This document shows, one piece after another, positions 25,224 through 33,404 of a stretch of 64,000 nt of DNA. Each line of letters opens with the position of its first letter. Positions within the stretch are counted from its first letter, which is position 1. Source of the DNA: M3007 sp035299505 (lineage in GTDB: Bacteria > Bacteroidota > Bacteroidia > Chitinophagales > Saprospiraceae); the NCBI GenBank assembly GCA_035299505.1, contig DATGWL010000090.1, forward strand, positions 62,001 to 126,000, given 5' to 3'. Below the pieces are notes generated by a model, which saw only the letters and a list, made by a program, of their open reading frames with translations, searched no databases and was not told where the DNA came from. The translations under genes and the position numbers were made by a program.

Positions 25224-26597
25224 ATGGCTAAACGGCTTCCTTTGCAAACTCCATTACAGGCACTTACCCCTGAGCGTCCACCGATGCGGGTTTTATTGCT
25301 TTATGCTATTGGGCAGCTTGGCTGGTCGTTGGCCAGTTTTGCCGCGGGCAATCTGATGGTATATTTTTACATGCCTCCGGAACAGGGTACGCCTGTTTTT
25401 CCATCATTTATTTATCAGGGAGCTGTATTGGGTGTCTTTACGCTGGTAGGAATGGTTAGTGCCGGTGGCCGTATTCTGGACGGATTGGTGGATCCGCTGG
25501 TGGCTAACTGGAGCGATAGAAGCCGGTTTACCATAGGGAAAAGACGTTGGTTTTTATTGGTTGGAGCATTGCCTTTTGCTGTATTTGCTACCCTGATATT
25601 TTTTCCTGCGGATCATGCTGAAAGTGCCGGAAACTTTCTGTGGCTGATGGTTTGCACGGCGTTTTATTATTTTTTCTTTGCGTTTTATGTTATTCCATAC
25701 AATGCCCTCATGGCAGAATTGGGGCATACTCCAAAAGACCGGATGCTGATTAGTACTTTGGTTTCAGTAGCCTGGGCATTAGGATTTGTAGCTGGCAACA
25801 GCGTGTTTGTTATCCAGGAATGGATGGAATCCAAAGGAAACCCACCTATTGAGGCTTTCCAATATTCTCTGATATTGTTGCATGGCATTGCCCTGGTTTG
25901 TTTGTTAACGCCAGCCTTCTTCCTGAAAGAGCATCGGTATGCACGCCAGATTACAGGGGATCACAGCTTCAGGGAAGCGTTGCAAACCATCATCGGGAAT
26001 CGTAATTTTCGCTGGTTTTTAAGCTCGTTTTTGCTGTATTGGTTGGCATTAACCTTCATACAACTGGGCATGGTGTACTACGCCACACTCCTGTTTGAAT
26101 TGGATAAGGAGGCTGCCTTTACGTTCTCTCTGGTCAGCTTTTTGTCGAGCTTTCTATTATATCTGCCGGTAAACCTTTTGGTGCAAAAGTGGGGCAAACG
26201 ACGCACCATGCTGGCTGCATACGTATTATTTGGGGTGCTTTTTGGGGTGGTTGCATTTGCCGGGGTCCTGCCAGGCTCGAAGGAGGCACTTTTATATGCG
26301 CTTGGTATTGCGGCAGCAGCTCCTCTTGCAGTTTTTGGTATTTTGCCCAATGCGCTGGTGGGCGATGAGATCGCAAAGGAGGAACAGCAAAGCGGCAGGC
26401 AACTTTCAGGGATGTTCTATGGTTTGACGGCTTTTACCATGAAAATTGGTATCTCGGTAGCCAATCTTGTATTCCCTTCGCTGCTTTTATTGGGAAAAAG
26501 CAACGAAAATCCCATAGGAGTACAGGCAACCGCGCTGGTCGCGTTGCTTTTTTGCGCTGCAGGGTGGTATTCATTCAGGCAATACAAAGAAACCTGA
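25224..26597 (+). CDS. GPH/MFS-type cation symporter
   Basis: 457 residues with 12 predicted membrane helices. The loop GRILDGLVDPLVANWSDRSRFTIGKRRWFL is the conserved MelB/GPH-family signature (only part is quoted here: ILDGLVDPL, GKRRWFLL), and the mid-protein LPVNLLVQKWGKRR loop is the MFS repeat. Family members couple uptake of glycosides or other organic solutes to sodium or protons. The substrate is unknown. It follows glsA by 21 bases and converges with the next gene, 11 bases apart. Confidence 0.88.
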   Translation: MAKRLPLQTPLQALTPERPPMRVLLLYAIGQLGWSLASFAAGNLMVYFYMPPEQGTPVFPSFIYQGAVLGVFTLVGMVSAGGRILDGLVDPLVANWSDRSRFTIGKRRWFLLVGALPFAVFATLIFFPADHAESAGNFLWLMVCTAFYYFFFAFYVIPYNALMAELGHTPKDRMLISTLVSVAWALGFVAGNSVFVIQEWMESKGNPPIEAFQYSLILLHGIALVCLLTPAFFLKEHRYARQITGDHSFREALQTIIGNRNFRWFLSSFLLYWLALTFIQLGMVYYATLLFELDKEAAFTFSLVSFLSSFLLYLPVNLLVQKWGKRRTMLAAYVLFGVLFGVVAFAGVLPGSKEALLYALGIAAAAPLAVFGILPNALVGDEIAKEEQQSGRQLSGMFYGLTAFTMKIGISVANLVFPSLLLLGKSNENPIGVQATALVALLFCAAGWYSFRQYKET

Positions 26598-26608
26598 ACA
26601 CAGGCAGG

Positions 26609-26989
26609 CTACTTCACCAATTCTACCCCATCTACAATATATTCCGTTTCGCCTTGCCAGAAAAATACCTGATACCGCTGCAAGTAGTGTACCTGAACCT
26701 GTTTCCCTTCAAACTCCTGAAGTTTTTTCGAAATCTCAGCGTTTTTAACGGAAAACTCCCAGGCAGTCATCATGCCATTGGGCGACAGGTTCAGGGTGCC
26801 TTCGTGGGTTTTGAATAATACGCCGCGACGGGATATTTTGACCAGCTGGCCGGAGCGATATCCATCAGAATAGCTGAGTTGGCTGTATCCGAAGTAGCCC
26901 AGGCAGGCTACCAGAAAAGTTCCGAATAAAATCCAGAGTATCCGGCGACCCAGTTTTTTTGCGGATTGTTTGGCTTGTTCGAGTTGCAT
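26609..26989 (-). CDS. Single-pass membrane protein of unknown function
   Basis: 126 residues. A short charged N-terminus (QLEQAKQSAKKLGRR) precedes one membrane helix (ILWILFGTFLVACLGYFGY), followed by a beta-rich periplasmic domain with SDGYRSGQLVKISRRGVLFK and ending YIVDGVELVK. Similar small proteins are widespread in Bacteroidota and are usually labelled hypothetical. The 5' leader consists of a GTGA/TCAC tetranucleotide array starting 7 bases before the ATG. The upstream gene queE is on the same strand 40 bases away. Confidence 0.8.
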   Translation of the reverse strand: MQLEQAKQSAKKLGRRILWILFGTFLVACLGYFGYSQLSYSDGYRSGQLVKISRRGVLFKTHEGTLNLSPNGMMTAWEFSVKNAEISKKLQEFEGKQVQVHYLQRYQVFFWQGETEYIVDGVELVK

Positions 26990-26995
26990 ATAGAG

Positions 26996-27023
26996 GTGAG
27001 TGAGTGAGTGAGTGAGTGAGTGG
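26996..27023. repeat. Tetranucleotide array (six GTGA plus GTGG) before a start codon
   Basis: Six uninterrupted GTGA units and one GTGG (TCAC on the transcribed strand) lie between the queE stop (27029) and the ATG of the membrane protein at 26989. In this position a change of copy number would alter the translation initiation region of the downstream gene or the spacing from queE. Confidence 0.9.
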
Positions 27024-27028
27024 TGATT

Positions 27029-27781
27029 TTAAACGCCTTTTTTGGCGCCCCAGATTTGGATATGAAGCCGGTCTGAGTAGCGGAAACCAAATGCTTTGCA
27101 GATATCTACGAGCCATTTACGGCGTTTGTTGAGTACGGCTGCGGAACTGCCTTCCGGCATGAGCCAGACTTTTTCCGCAGGAATTTGGTACTGCTCAACC
27201 AGTCGTAAAACCTCAGAAAGGTCTGTTTTTTCGGCTAATACGAATTTGAAATTTGCTTTAGGGGATTGGGCAAAAAACTGCAAAGCGGCAGGTTTTTCTC
27301 TTAATTTCAAAGGATTTCCGCTGTTTTCCAGCTTGGGTGAAACATTATACTGGTTTACCGCTTCATCAAAAGCCGGCTGTGGTACGAGGGTGCCATTGGT
27401 TTCTACTTCAAAATGATAATCGGCCCGTATGGTGCGCAGGGTTTGCATGAGGTTGGTTAAACCAGGCTGCTGCAACATAGGTTCACCGCCGGTCAGAATC
27501 ACATTCGGGCAAGCAAATGTAGCTACCCGGGCAGCAATTTCAGCAATGCTGCATTCCGATATCCAGTCTTTTTTGGAAAACTTACGGTAACCCGGCCGGG
27601 CATCATGCTTGTGGATAAACCTGGTTCCTTCCCAGTTCCAGGTATAATCTGTATCGCACCAGATACAATGCAGGTTGCACAGGGAGGTGCGCACAAACAC
27701 AGAAGGAATGCCAAGGCTCTTGCCTTCTCCCTGAATGGAATGGAAAATCTCGGGGGCCCCGCGCAGGCGGGCGAGCTTCAA
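27029..27781 (-). CDS. queE: 7-carboxy-7-deazaguanine synthase (radical SAM)
   Basis: About 250 residues if it begins at the TTG at 27781; the open frame extends to a TTG at 27853. No ATG is available upstream of the conserved start EIFHSIQGEGKSLGIPSVFV. The radical SAM cluster is CNLHCIWC (CxxxCxxC), followed by DTDYTWNW, then VILTGGEPMLQQPG and VETNGTL. QueE converts 6-carboxytetrahydropterin to 7-carboxy-7-deazaguanine for queuosine. A TACTTTTG promoter element at 27838-27831 puts the transcript start near 27824, which argues against the 27853 start and for TTG 27814 or 27781. No other queuosine gene is nearby. Confidence 0.88.
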   Translation of the reverse strand: MKLARLRGAPEIFHSIQGEGKSLGIPSVFVRTSLCNLHCIWCDTDYTWNWEGTRFIHKHDARPGYRKFSKKDWISECSIAEIAARVATFACPNVILTGGEPMLQQPGLTNLMQTLRTIRADYHFEVETNGTLVPQPAFDEAVNQYNVSPKLENSGNPLKLREKPAALQFFAQSPKANFKFVLAEKTDLSEVLRLVEQYQIPAEKVWLMPEGSSAAVLNKRRKWLVDICKAFGFRYSDRLHIQIWGAKKGV

Positions 27782-27830
27782 TATATCGGAACGTGAAATG
27801 GAACGCTGACTCAAATCCGGAATTTTCCGG

Positions 27831-27838
27831 CAAAAGTA
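27831..27838 (-). promoter_or_regulatory. -7 element of the queE promoter
   Basis: TACTTTTG on the minus strand is an exact TANNTTTG match. The usual -33 TTTG is missing at 19-bp spacing; an 11-bp inverted repeat (27841-27893) occupies that region. Confidence 0.5.
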
Positions 27839-27840
27839 GC

Positions 27841-27893
27841 GGCTGTTTGGCAACCATCCTCCGACTTTTCAAAGGTCAGGGCGCCAAACAGCC
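27841..27893. repeat. Inverted repeat upstream of queE
   Basis: GGCTGTTTGGC (27841-27851) and GCCAAACAGCC (27883-27893) form an 11-bp perfect stem around 31 bases, overlapping the -33 region of the queE promoter. It could be an operator or a cruciform. It does not resemble a preQ1 riboswitch and lies upstream of the predicted transcript start. Confidence 0.6.
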
Positions 27894-27941
27894 AATTTTC
27901 TGCGGTTGGGATTACCAGGATCCATACTACTGCACGCTGGT

Positions 27942-27989
27942 GGAGGGGAGTTGTTGGGCAGAAAACCCTTCTTCCCAACAACCCCCTCC
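27942..27989. repeat. G/C-rich hairpin in the queE upstream gap
   Basis: GGAGGGG-A-GTTGTTGGG (27942-27958) pairs with CCCAACAACCCCCTCC (27974-27989): 16 bp with one bulged A and a 15-base loop. There is no adjoining T run, so it is not a typical terminator. The rest of 27990-28421 is A/T-rich with no gene that I can support. Confidence 0.6.
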
Positions 27990-28421
27990 CGGTCAGTTTA
28001 GGCGTTGAGGATATCAAGACCTATTACTGACACCGAAGGTGTAGTAGTTAGTACCATGAGCAAACGGGAAAAGAACTATTAAAGAAGATTGATGATTAAT
28101 GCCTCATGCGAGATACAGGCGGCACAAATGTAAATTTTAACCTAAGTTAATTGTTTGAATAATATCTGTTTTTTTTGAGATATTATTTGGTATTTATTCT
28201 GCGGTATTGAAAGACAGCTCAATGTGCGTATTTCAAATCTCAACACGTCATTTCCGCAGTCTGGCAGATTCTGATTGCAAATAGCCTATTGAGGAAATAC
28301 TTTTAGCGCATGTTGTACTGCCGAAGTGGGGCATGGAACTGTTGAAATTCCCCCTTTTTAAGGTACATATGCTCATTTGAGGAGCAGTTGTGGTTTTTAA
28401 CCTTCCCATTCGGTTCAAAAG

Positions 28422-29021
28422 ATGAGAATCTTTTTCTTTCTACTGTTAGTTGTTTGCACCCACGTATGTGGTTGCTTCATCAAAGTTCACAAACCTGAAA
28501 AAAGGGCGTTCACGGCCAACGGTTAGTGTTATGACCAAATGACTGAAAATCAAGCGTCAGGTAAAATAAGGTATGATGGATATTATTCAGACTCATCCAA
28601 ATATCACTGTATCTTCTACAGCGATGGTTTTTGGGTAGCAGGTGACTTGAAAGATACAACAGTATCGAAAGAAATGACTGCTCAAGATCCGTATGGAATT
28701 TACGAATGGGGGATATATCGAATTAAGGATGATACCATTAAAATTAGATTATTGTATGCTCCTCAAAGGCCGTATGTCACCTGGCACTCCTGGTTTCTAA
28801 TTGAAAACACTGAAACTTTAACACATTTAATAAGCACCCGTAATTTTCCAATAACGGAATCAATGCTTCAAGCGGAGCAAGGCAAGTCCCCGGATGGCCG
28901 AAAGTTTACTTTTATCCAAGGCGACTCGCTCCCTGATATGAATGTATCGTGGTTCAAGCGCTGCAAATGGCTATGGTGCGACAAGGCTGCATATGAAACC
29001 TGGAAAACTTCAATGAAATGA
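28422..29021 (+). pseudogene. Lipoprotein gene interrupted by an in-frame TAG
   Basis: ATG 28422 begins a lipoprotein signal (MRIFFFLLLVVCTHVCGC, lipobox VCGC) that runs 34 codons to TAG at 28524-28526. The same frame then continues four codons to ATG 28539 and a 160-residue body (KIRYDGYYSDSSKYHCIFYS ... MNVSWFKRCKWLWCDKAA). The body resembles the next gene (RMDGFYYSNRFCVFHFYRNG), whose lipoprotein signal is joined directly to it, so the TAG most likely splits one 199-residue lipoprotein. Without the signal the body would stay in the cytoplasm. The family is unrecognised. The region is A/T-richer than its surroundings and has little intergenic discipline, consistent with decay. Confidence 0.7.
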
Positions 29022-29117
29022 TGGGATATTTTGGATACTACGGGCGAGTGCTGGCCAACAGCTATTCGGAAGTTTCAGGACACATAACCCGTTCACACAT
29101 TGGTAATCTATTCAAAC

Positions 29118-29583
29118 ATGAAAACCATGAAATTCTTATTAGGAAGCATCTTGCTTGCCGTCTCTTGCAGCCCAATGTACCGAAAGCCGCTACATTTCCA
29201 ACGAGTGGATTATCACGGAAACGATTTCCGAATGGATGGCTTTTATTACAGTAATAGATTCTGTGTATTCCATTTTTATCGGAATGGAGTTGCCTATGGG
29301 GGAGGTTTTGGCAATGATTTAAATCATTTACTAAGATACTGGAATGCTTTGACCCAAGATCCAAATATTCAGACGCCTATGGGATGGGGCGTATTTTTAG
29401 TAAACTATCCTGAAATAAAACTGGAGCATTGGCACGACGGAGATGCAGGTGCGCGATACCCAACGGCCCAATACTCCGAATGACACAACACTATTGCTCA
29501 CTGGTGGACCATTTGGAACAGACACCTTTCATTTTCACGCCATGCCGACAAAGCCTGACAGCACCAATCGTTTCATCAAATAA
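29118..29583 (+). pseudogene. Paralogous lipoprotein gene, C-terminus frameshifted
   Basis: ATG 29118 starts a lipoprotein signal (MKTMKFLLGSILLAVSC) and a body related to the previous gene (FRMDGFYYSNRFCVFHFY, then GWGVFLVNYPEIKLEHW). The frame stops at 29483. The +1 frame continues smoothly to TAA at 29581-29583 and looks protein-like (GGPFGTDTFHFHAMPTKPD, STNRFIK), so one or two bases were probably gained or lost near 29440-29480. Together with its neighbour it forms a tandem duplicate in decay. The function is unknown. Confidence 0.55.
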
Positions 29584-30067
29584 ACATTACCGCAGTAGTG
29601 GATGAAGCAGACCCCAAAGAATGACCTCCTGACTGCCTCACAATTCAGCGGTTTGAATCTACACTCCTGCCACCAAATACTACAATCCAGCAGAAACGAC
29701 TTGTGGAACCCGGCTGCCTGCATCTACCTTTACCTCATCAAATCGCTGCTCAGGATATTAGAACCCAAATGAAGGCCCTTTAACAACCAGTGAACAATCT
29801 TTTTAACCACTAAAACCCTTAGCTAAATCCCTTAAAACCAAGATGCTGCCATATAATCCCATGTTGCGGACATCCCTCTGTCCGGACCAATTGCAACAGC
29901 ACCAAAAAGCCACTTGACCATTCCCCTCTTCCTTTTGAAACGAAAGGCCATTGGCATCCCACCCATGGCCTTTTTCGTATTTGGCACACAGCAAAGCCTT
30001 TCCTTTGTTGTTCCTGCTTTTATCTTCGCAACAGAAGTCAGAGCTGTTGCTGGAAAACAACCCGTCT
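29584..30067. other. Intergenic stretch without a supportable gene
   Basis: All three + frames carry short open segments with stops, for example ATG 29602 to TGA about 29771 (56 codons), and none resembles a known family. They may be further remnants of the decayed lipoprotein cluster. The last 120 bases probably hold the promoter of the following kinase gene; TATCTTCG near 30018-30025 is a weak -7 candidate. Confidence 0.4.
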
Positions 30068-31132
30068 ATGCCTCGATTCAAAGACATTGCAGGTTTCGAT
30101 GATACCTACATGACCCTTGCCGGTATTCCCCTGGTAAGCGCATTGAGTTTGCTGATTCAGTTCAGTGAGGAGTTTAAGACGGGTAACTGGGCTGTGTTGG
30201 GCCCTTCTATTCCCATTGCATTGTTTTATGTAGCCCTCTTCTGGCTGGCGTTTCGTTGGGTCTACGCCTATCTGGCTTACTATTTTCACGGTTCCGGTGA
30301 AGCTATCAAGCGGGTCAGCGCCCTGATTTTTCTGTTCATGACCACCTATGTCATGTTCGATCGGGTGTTTCTTACGCCCACCGTACAGAAATTTTACCCC
30401 TGGTGGCACAACGAAGAAGGCTTCTTCACACGTTACCGGATTGCAGCTTTCATTGTAGCCCTGCTTGCCCTGACCATCTACGAAACCTTGTTCTTTCGAG
30501 CCAAAACAACAAGGCTGGAGGCAGAAAAAGTGCAGTTGGCCCGCCAACACGTGGAATCCCAACTGGAAGGATTGCGCAATCAGGTCAATCCGCACTTTTT
30601 GTTCAACAGCCTCAATACCCTCACCTGGCTTATTGCCGACGATGCCGATAAAGCTATCCGCTTCGTCAGGCAGCTCTCCAAGGTTTACCGCTATGTACTG
30701 GAAAGTCGGGATGCCAGAATCATCCTGCTGAGTGAAGAACTGGATTTCATGAAATCCTACGTTTTTTTGCTCAACGAGCGCTTTGGCGCTAACCTGAGGG
30801 TAAAAATGGATGGCCTGGAGTCTTACAGCCAACTGGCCATCGTTCCCTTGTCTATGCAGATGTTGTTCGAAAATGCCATTAAACACAATGTCATTTCCGC
30901 TCAAAAACCGCTTACCATTGAAGTTTTTGTCCAAAAAAATCCCGCTGGAGAACCCATGATGGTAATGCGGAATAACCTCCAGCAAAAAAAACAAGTGATG
31001 GAAAGCACCGGTGTCGGACTGGAAAACATCCGGGAGCGTTACAGAATCCTTACCGGCCGGGATGTAGAAGTTATTGTATCTTCACAATACTTCACCGTAG
31101 CCCTGCCTTTGCTAACCCTGGAGCAGATTTAA
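30068..31132 (+). CDS. LytS/YehU-type sensor histidine kinase
   Basis: 354 residues from ATG 30068; an upstream in-frame ATG at 29951 adds an unconserved stretch. Four membrane helices (about 18-190) are followed by a coiled segment and a His_kinase domain with QVNPHFLFNSLNTLTWLI, the conserved His motif of this family, and a HATPase-like end with FENAIKHNVIS and STGVGLENIRERY. It is paired with a LytTR regulator 10 bases downstream. Such pairs in Bacteroidota respond to unknown envelope signals. Confidence 0.9.
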   Translation: MPRFKDIAGFDDTYMTLAGIPLVSALSLLIQFSEEFKTGNWAVLGPSIPIALFYVALFWLAFRWVYAYLAYYFHGSGEAIKRVSALIFLFMTTYVMFDRVFLTPTVQKFYPWWHNEEGFFTRYRIAAFIVALLALTIYETLFFRAKTTRLEAEKVQLARQHVESQLEGLRNQVNPHFLFNSLNTLTWLIADDADKAIRFVRQLSKVYRYVLESRDARIILLSEELDFMKSYVFLLNERFGANLRVKMDGLESYSQLAIVPLSMQMLFENAIKHNVISAQKPLTIEVFVQKNPAGEPMMVMRNNLQQKKQVMESTGVGLENIRERYRILTGRDVEVIVSSQYFTVALPLLTLEQI

Positions 31133-31142
31133 GTAACAGACT

Positions 31143-31898
31143 ATGAAAATCCTGATCATCGAAGACGAACAACCTGCTGCACGCCAATTGGCCAAGTTGC
31201 TTTCTGAACTGGAAAACGGCAATAACCAGATATTGGAAACACTGGATAGCGTGGAAGCTGCCGTGCACTGGCTGCGCACCTTTACCCCGCCGGACCTGAT
31301 CTTTATGGATATTCAGGTGGCCGACGGGCTCAGTTTCGATATTTTTAAACAGGTGGAAGTGAAGTCTCCGGTCATTTTTACCACCGCATTTGATCAGTAT
31401 GCCGTAAGGGCTTTTCGGGTAAATGCCGTTGATTATCTGCTCAAACCGGTTGATCCTGATGAACTGCAAATGGCCATCGATAAGGTGATGAACAAACAAA
31501 AAGCAGTGTCGGTTGGGCTTGAACTGGAGGCCTTGGAGCGTTTTTTTGATAAAAAGGAATACAAAGACAGGTTCTTGATTAAAAGCGGCGCCAATTTCGG
31601 TTTCCTGCAAACCGCCGATGTAGCCTTTTTCCGCTCCGATAACAGCATTACCCAGGCTTTCACCAAACAGGGGAAAAGTCCTGTAGTGGAACATACCCTG
31701 GACGAACTGGAGTCGCTGCTCAATCCAAAAGACTTTTTCCGCATCAACCGCAATATGTTGATTTCTCTGGGCGCTATCCAAAAAATCAGCCCATACCTCA
31801 ATGGCCGGCTTGTACTGGAAACCGCACCCAGCGTCAAATCCGAAGTAATTGTCAGTCGCGAAAAAGTAGCCGAATTTAAGGTTTGGCTGGGGGGATAA
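31143..31898 (+). CDS. LytTR-family response regulator
   Basis: 251 residues. The receiver domain has IIEDE at 5-9, phospho-acceptor Asp56 in DLIFMDIQVADG and the Lys in VDYLLKPVDPDEL. The C-terminal LytTR DNA-binding domain (about 140-251) includes FLIKSGANFGFLQTADVAFF, HTLDELESLL and FFRINRNMLISL. It is the cognate partner of the LytS-type kinase. The 3' end of this gene contains the promoter of the next gene (31882-31912). Confidence 0.92.
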   Translation: MKILIIEDEQPAARQLAKLLSELENGNNQILETLDSVEAAVHWLRTFTPPDLIFMDIQVADGLSFDIFKQVEVKSPVIFTTAFDQYAVRAFRVNAVDYLLKPVDPDELQMAIDKVMNKQKAVSVGLELEALERFFDKKEYKDRFLIKSGANFGFLQTADVAFFRSDNSITQAFTKQGKSPVVEHTLDELESLLNPKDFFRINRNMLISLGAIQKISPYLNGRLVLETAPSVKSEVIVSREKVAEFKVWLGG

Positions 31899-31912
31899 AG
31901 GGGGTACCTTTG
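31882..31912 (+). promoter_or_regulatory. Consensus promoter inside the end of the LytTR gene
   Basis: TTTG (31882-31885), exactly 19 bp, then TACCTTTG (31905-31912): a complete match to the Bacteroidota consensus. A start near 31919 leaves about 12 bases before the ATG at 31931, so the mRNA is nearly leaderless. This also decides against the longer frame starting at 31883. Confidence 0.8.
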
Positions 31913-31930
31913 CCCCGAATTTTTTTGTCT

Positions 31931-32803
31931 ATGCTGTTCGTCTTATTAACGGTGCTTTGCTCTGTAGCACTGGGATTTCTGTTTAAACTCTTCGGCCGCT
32001 GGGGTGTCGACGGTTTTCAGGCCATACTATTCAATTACATCACTTGTGTTCTGTGCGGTTGGATTCACCTGGGGCACTTTCCGGTGCAGCTTGCCCATAT
32101 GAATACCCCCTGGATGCCCTACGCCCTGGTGCTGGGAGTCATTTTTATCAGTGGCTTCAACATGGCCGAACAAACAGTTCGCCATTTCGGGGTAACGATT
32201 GGGCAAATAATGCAAAAAATGTCCATTCTGATGACCGTTCCCTTCGCCATTCTGGCCTATGGTGAATCTGCAGGATGGGCTAAAATGCTCGGTTTTGTGC
32301 TAGCCCTGGCCTCCATTATTCTGGTAAACTGGCCCAAACAAACCGAGCCGGATTCTGCGCCCCAACGCCATAAAAACCTGCTCTGGATTCCGATACTCAC
32401 CTGGGCATTGTCTGGTTTGCTGGAAGTCTTGCTCGTAAGGGTTCAAAATGAGGGCCTTACCGATACCGGAAATCCTACTTTTATCATCCACATTTTTGCT
32501 ACAGCAGGCATCATCGGACTGGTGCTGGCCTCCCTGGGCTGGTGGACCGGGCGTTTGCAGTGGAGCTGGAAAAATGTGGCAGGAGGTATTTTGCTCGGTA
32601 TTCCCAACTACGGCTCCATGGTTTTTATGCTATGGGCGCTGAACAGCGGACTGGAAGGGTCATTCGTTTTCCCGGTTGCCAATGTGGGCATCATTTTATT
32701 TACAACCATTGGCGCGGTAACGTTGTTTCGTGAAAAACTCACGCCCGTAAACTGGCTTGGCATCGGCTTCGCGCTGGGCGCCATAGCACTGATTTCTTCC
32801 TGA
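31931..32803 (+). CDS. DMT/EamA-like membrane transporter
   Basis: 290 residues from ATG 31931, with nine to ten membrane helices (MLFVLLTVLCSVALGFLFKL at the start, WLGIGFALGAIALISS at the end). The two-fold repeat and the closing FTTIGAVTLFREKLTPVNWLG are typical of the drug/metabolite transporter superfamily. The substrate is unknown. The consensus promoter directly upstream suggests constitutive transcription independent of the kinase/regulator pair. The stop is one base from the COX3-like ATG. Confidence 0.85.
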   Translation: MLFVLLTVLCSVALGFLFKLFGRWGVDGFQAILFNYITCVLCGWIHLGHFPVQLAHMNTPWMPYALVLGVIFISGFNMAEQTVRHFGVTIGQIMQKMSILMTVPFAILAYGESAGWAKMLGFVLALASIILVNWPKQTEPDSAPQRHKNLLWIPILTWALSGLLEVLLVRVQNEGLTDTGNPTFIIHIFATAGIIGLVLASLGWWTGRLQWSWKNVAGGILLGIPNYGSMVFMLWALNSGLEGSFVFPVANVGIILFTTIGAVTLFREKLTPVNWLGIGFALGAIALISS

Positions 32804-32804
32804 T

Positions 32805-33404
32805 ATGACGAACAACAACCCGAACGAGTTCCTCTTTCATCCAAAGAATGTGATGTTGTTTATCCTCTTGTTTGGGTTGGCATTTTTGTTCCTGGCCCTT
32901 ACCATTGCCTATGTGTACATTCGCGTAACCAACGGTGTGCCACCCGTGAAAGTGCCGGCTTTGTTCGTAGTAAATACCTTGATCCTGGTGGGCAGTAGCT
33001 GGACAATGATACGCGCCAAAAAGTGTTATCTGGCCGACGATACACAGGGATACCAGCAAAACCTGCTGTATACCCTGGTTTTGTCCGGATTTTTTACCGC
33101 CATGCAGGCTGTCGCCTGGTATTGGCTGTTTCAGCAAAATATTTACCTGAATTCGTCTACCACCATTGGTTTTCTGTACGTAATCTCGTTCGTACACCTG
33201 GCACACGTATTGGCCGGCTTGCCCTTCCTGGTCAGGTTTTACCGCGCAGCCAAAAAATACATGATAGATCCGGTAACGGTTTTGGTCTACTTCTCCGACC
33301 CCGGAAAAAGACTGGGTCTGCGTCTGCTAACTATCTATTGGCATTTTCTGGATATCCTCTGGATCTATCTGGTGTTGTTTTTTGCCATCAATCAGCTGTT
33401 TTAA
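32805..33404 (+). CDS. Heme-copper oxidase subunit III-like protein
   Basis: 199 residues, five membrane helices. It follows the COX3 pattern: VMLFILLFGLAFLFLALTIAY, TLILVGSSWTMIRAKK, then VISFVHLAHVLAGLPFLV (helix with the His pair) and a final TIYWHFLDILWIYLVLFF containing the WHFLD motif. No subunit I or II gene is next to it, so it may serve an oxidase encoded elsewhere or be a solitary paralogue. It is coupled to the DMT gene with a one-base gap. Its TAA is directly followed by the stop of the convergent pentapeptide gene. Confidence 0.88.
   Translation: MTNNNPNEFLFHPKNVMLFILLFGLAFLFLALTIAYVYIRVTNGVPPVKVPALFVVNTLILVGSSWTMIRAKKCYLADDTQGYQQNLLYTLVLSGFFTAMQAVAWYWLFQQNIYLNSSTTIGFLYVISFVHLAHVLAGLPFLVRFYRAAKKYMIDPVTVLVYFSDPGKRLGLRLLTIYWHFLDILWIYLVLFFAINQLF

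Noticed and set aside
27824..27990. preQ1 riboswitch for queE
   Set aside because: The short preQ1-I/II consensus is not visible, and the hairpins lie upstream of the predicted transcript start.
14535..29021. Stop-codon recoding as a general explanation for the two in-frame stops
   Set aside because: The two stops differ (TAA and TAG), no SECIS or PYLIS-like element was noticed, and many neighbouring genes use both codons as normal terminators. Mutation or sequencing error is simpler.
29602..29771. 56-codon frame in the decayed lipoprotein region
   Set aside because: The other two frames are equally open in part, composition is not protein-like, and no homologous family is recognised.
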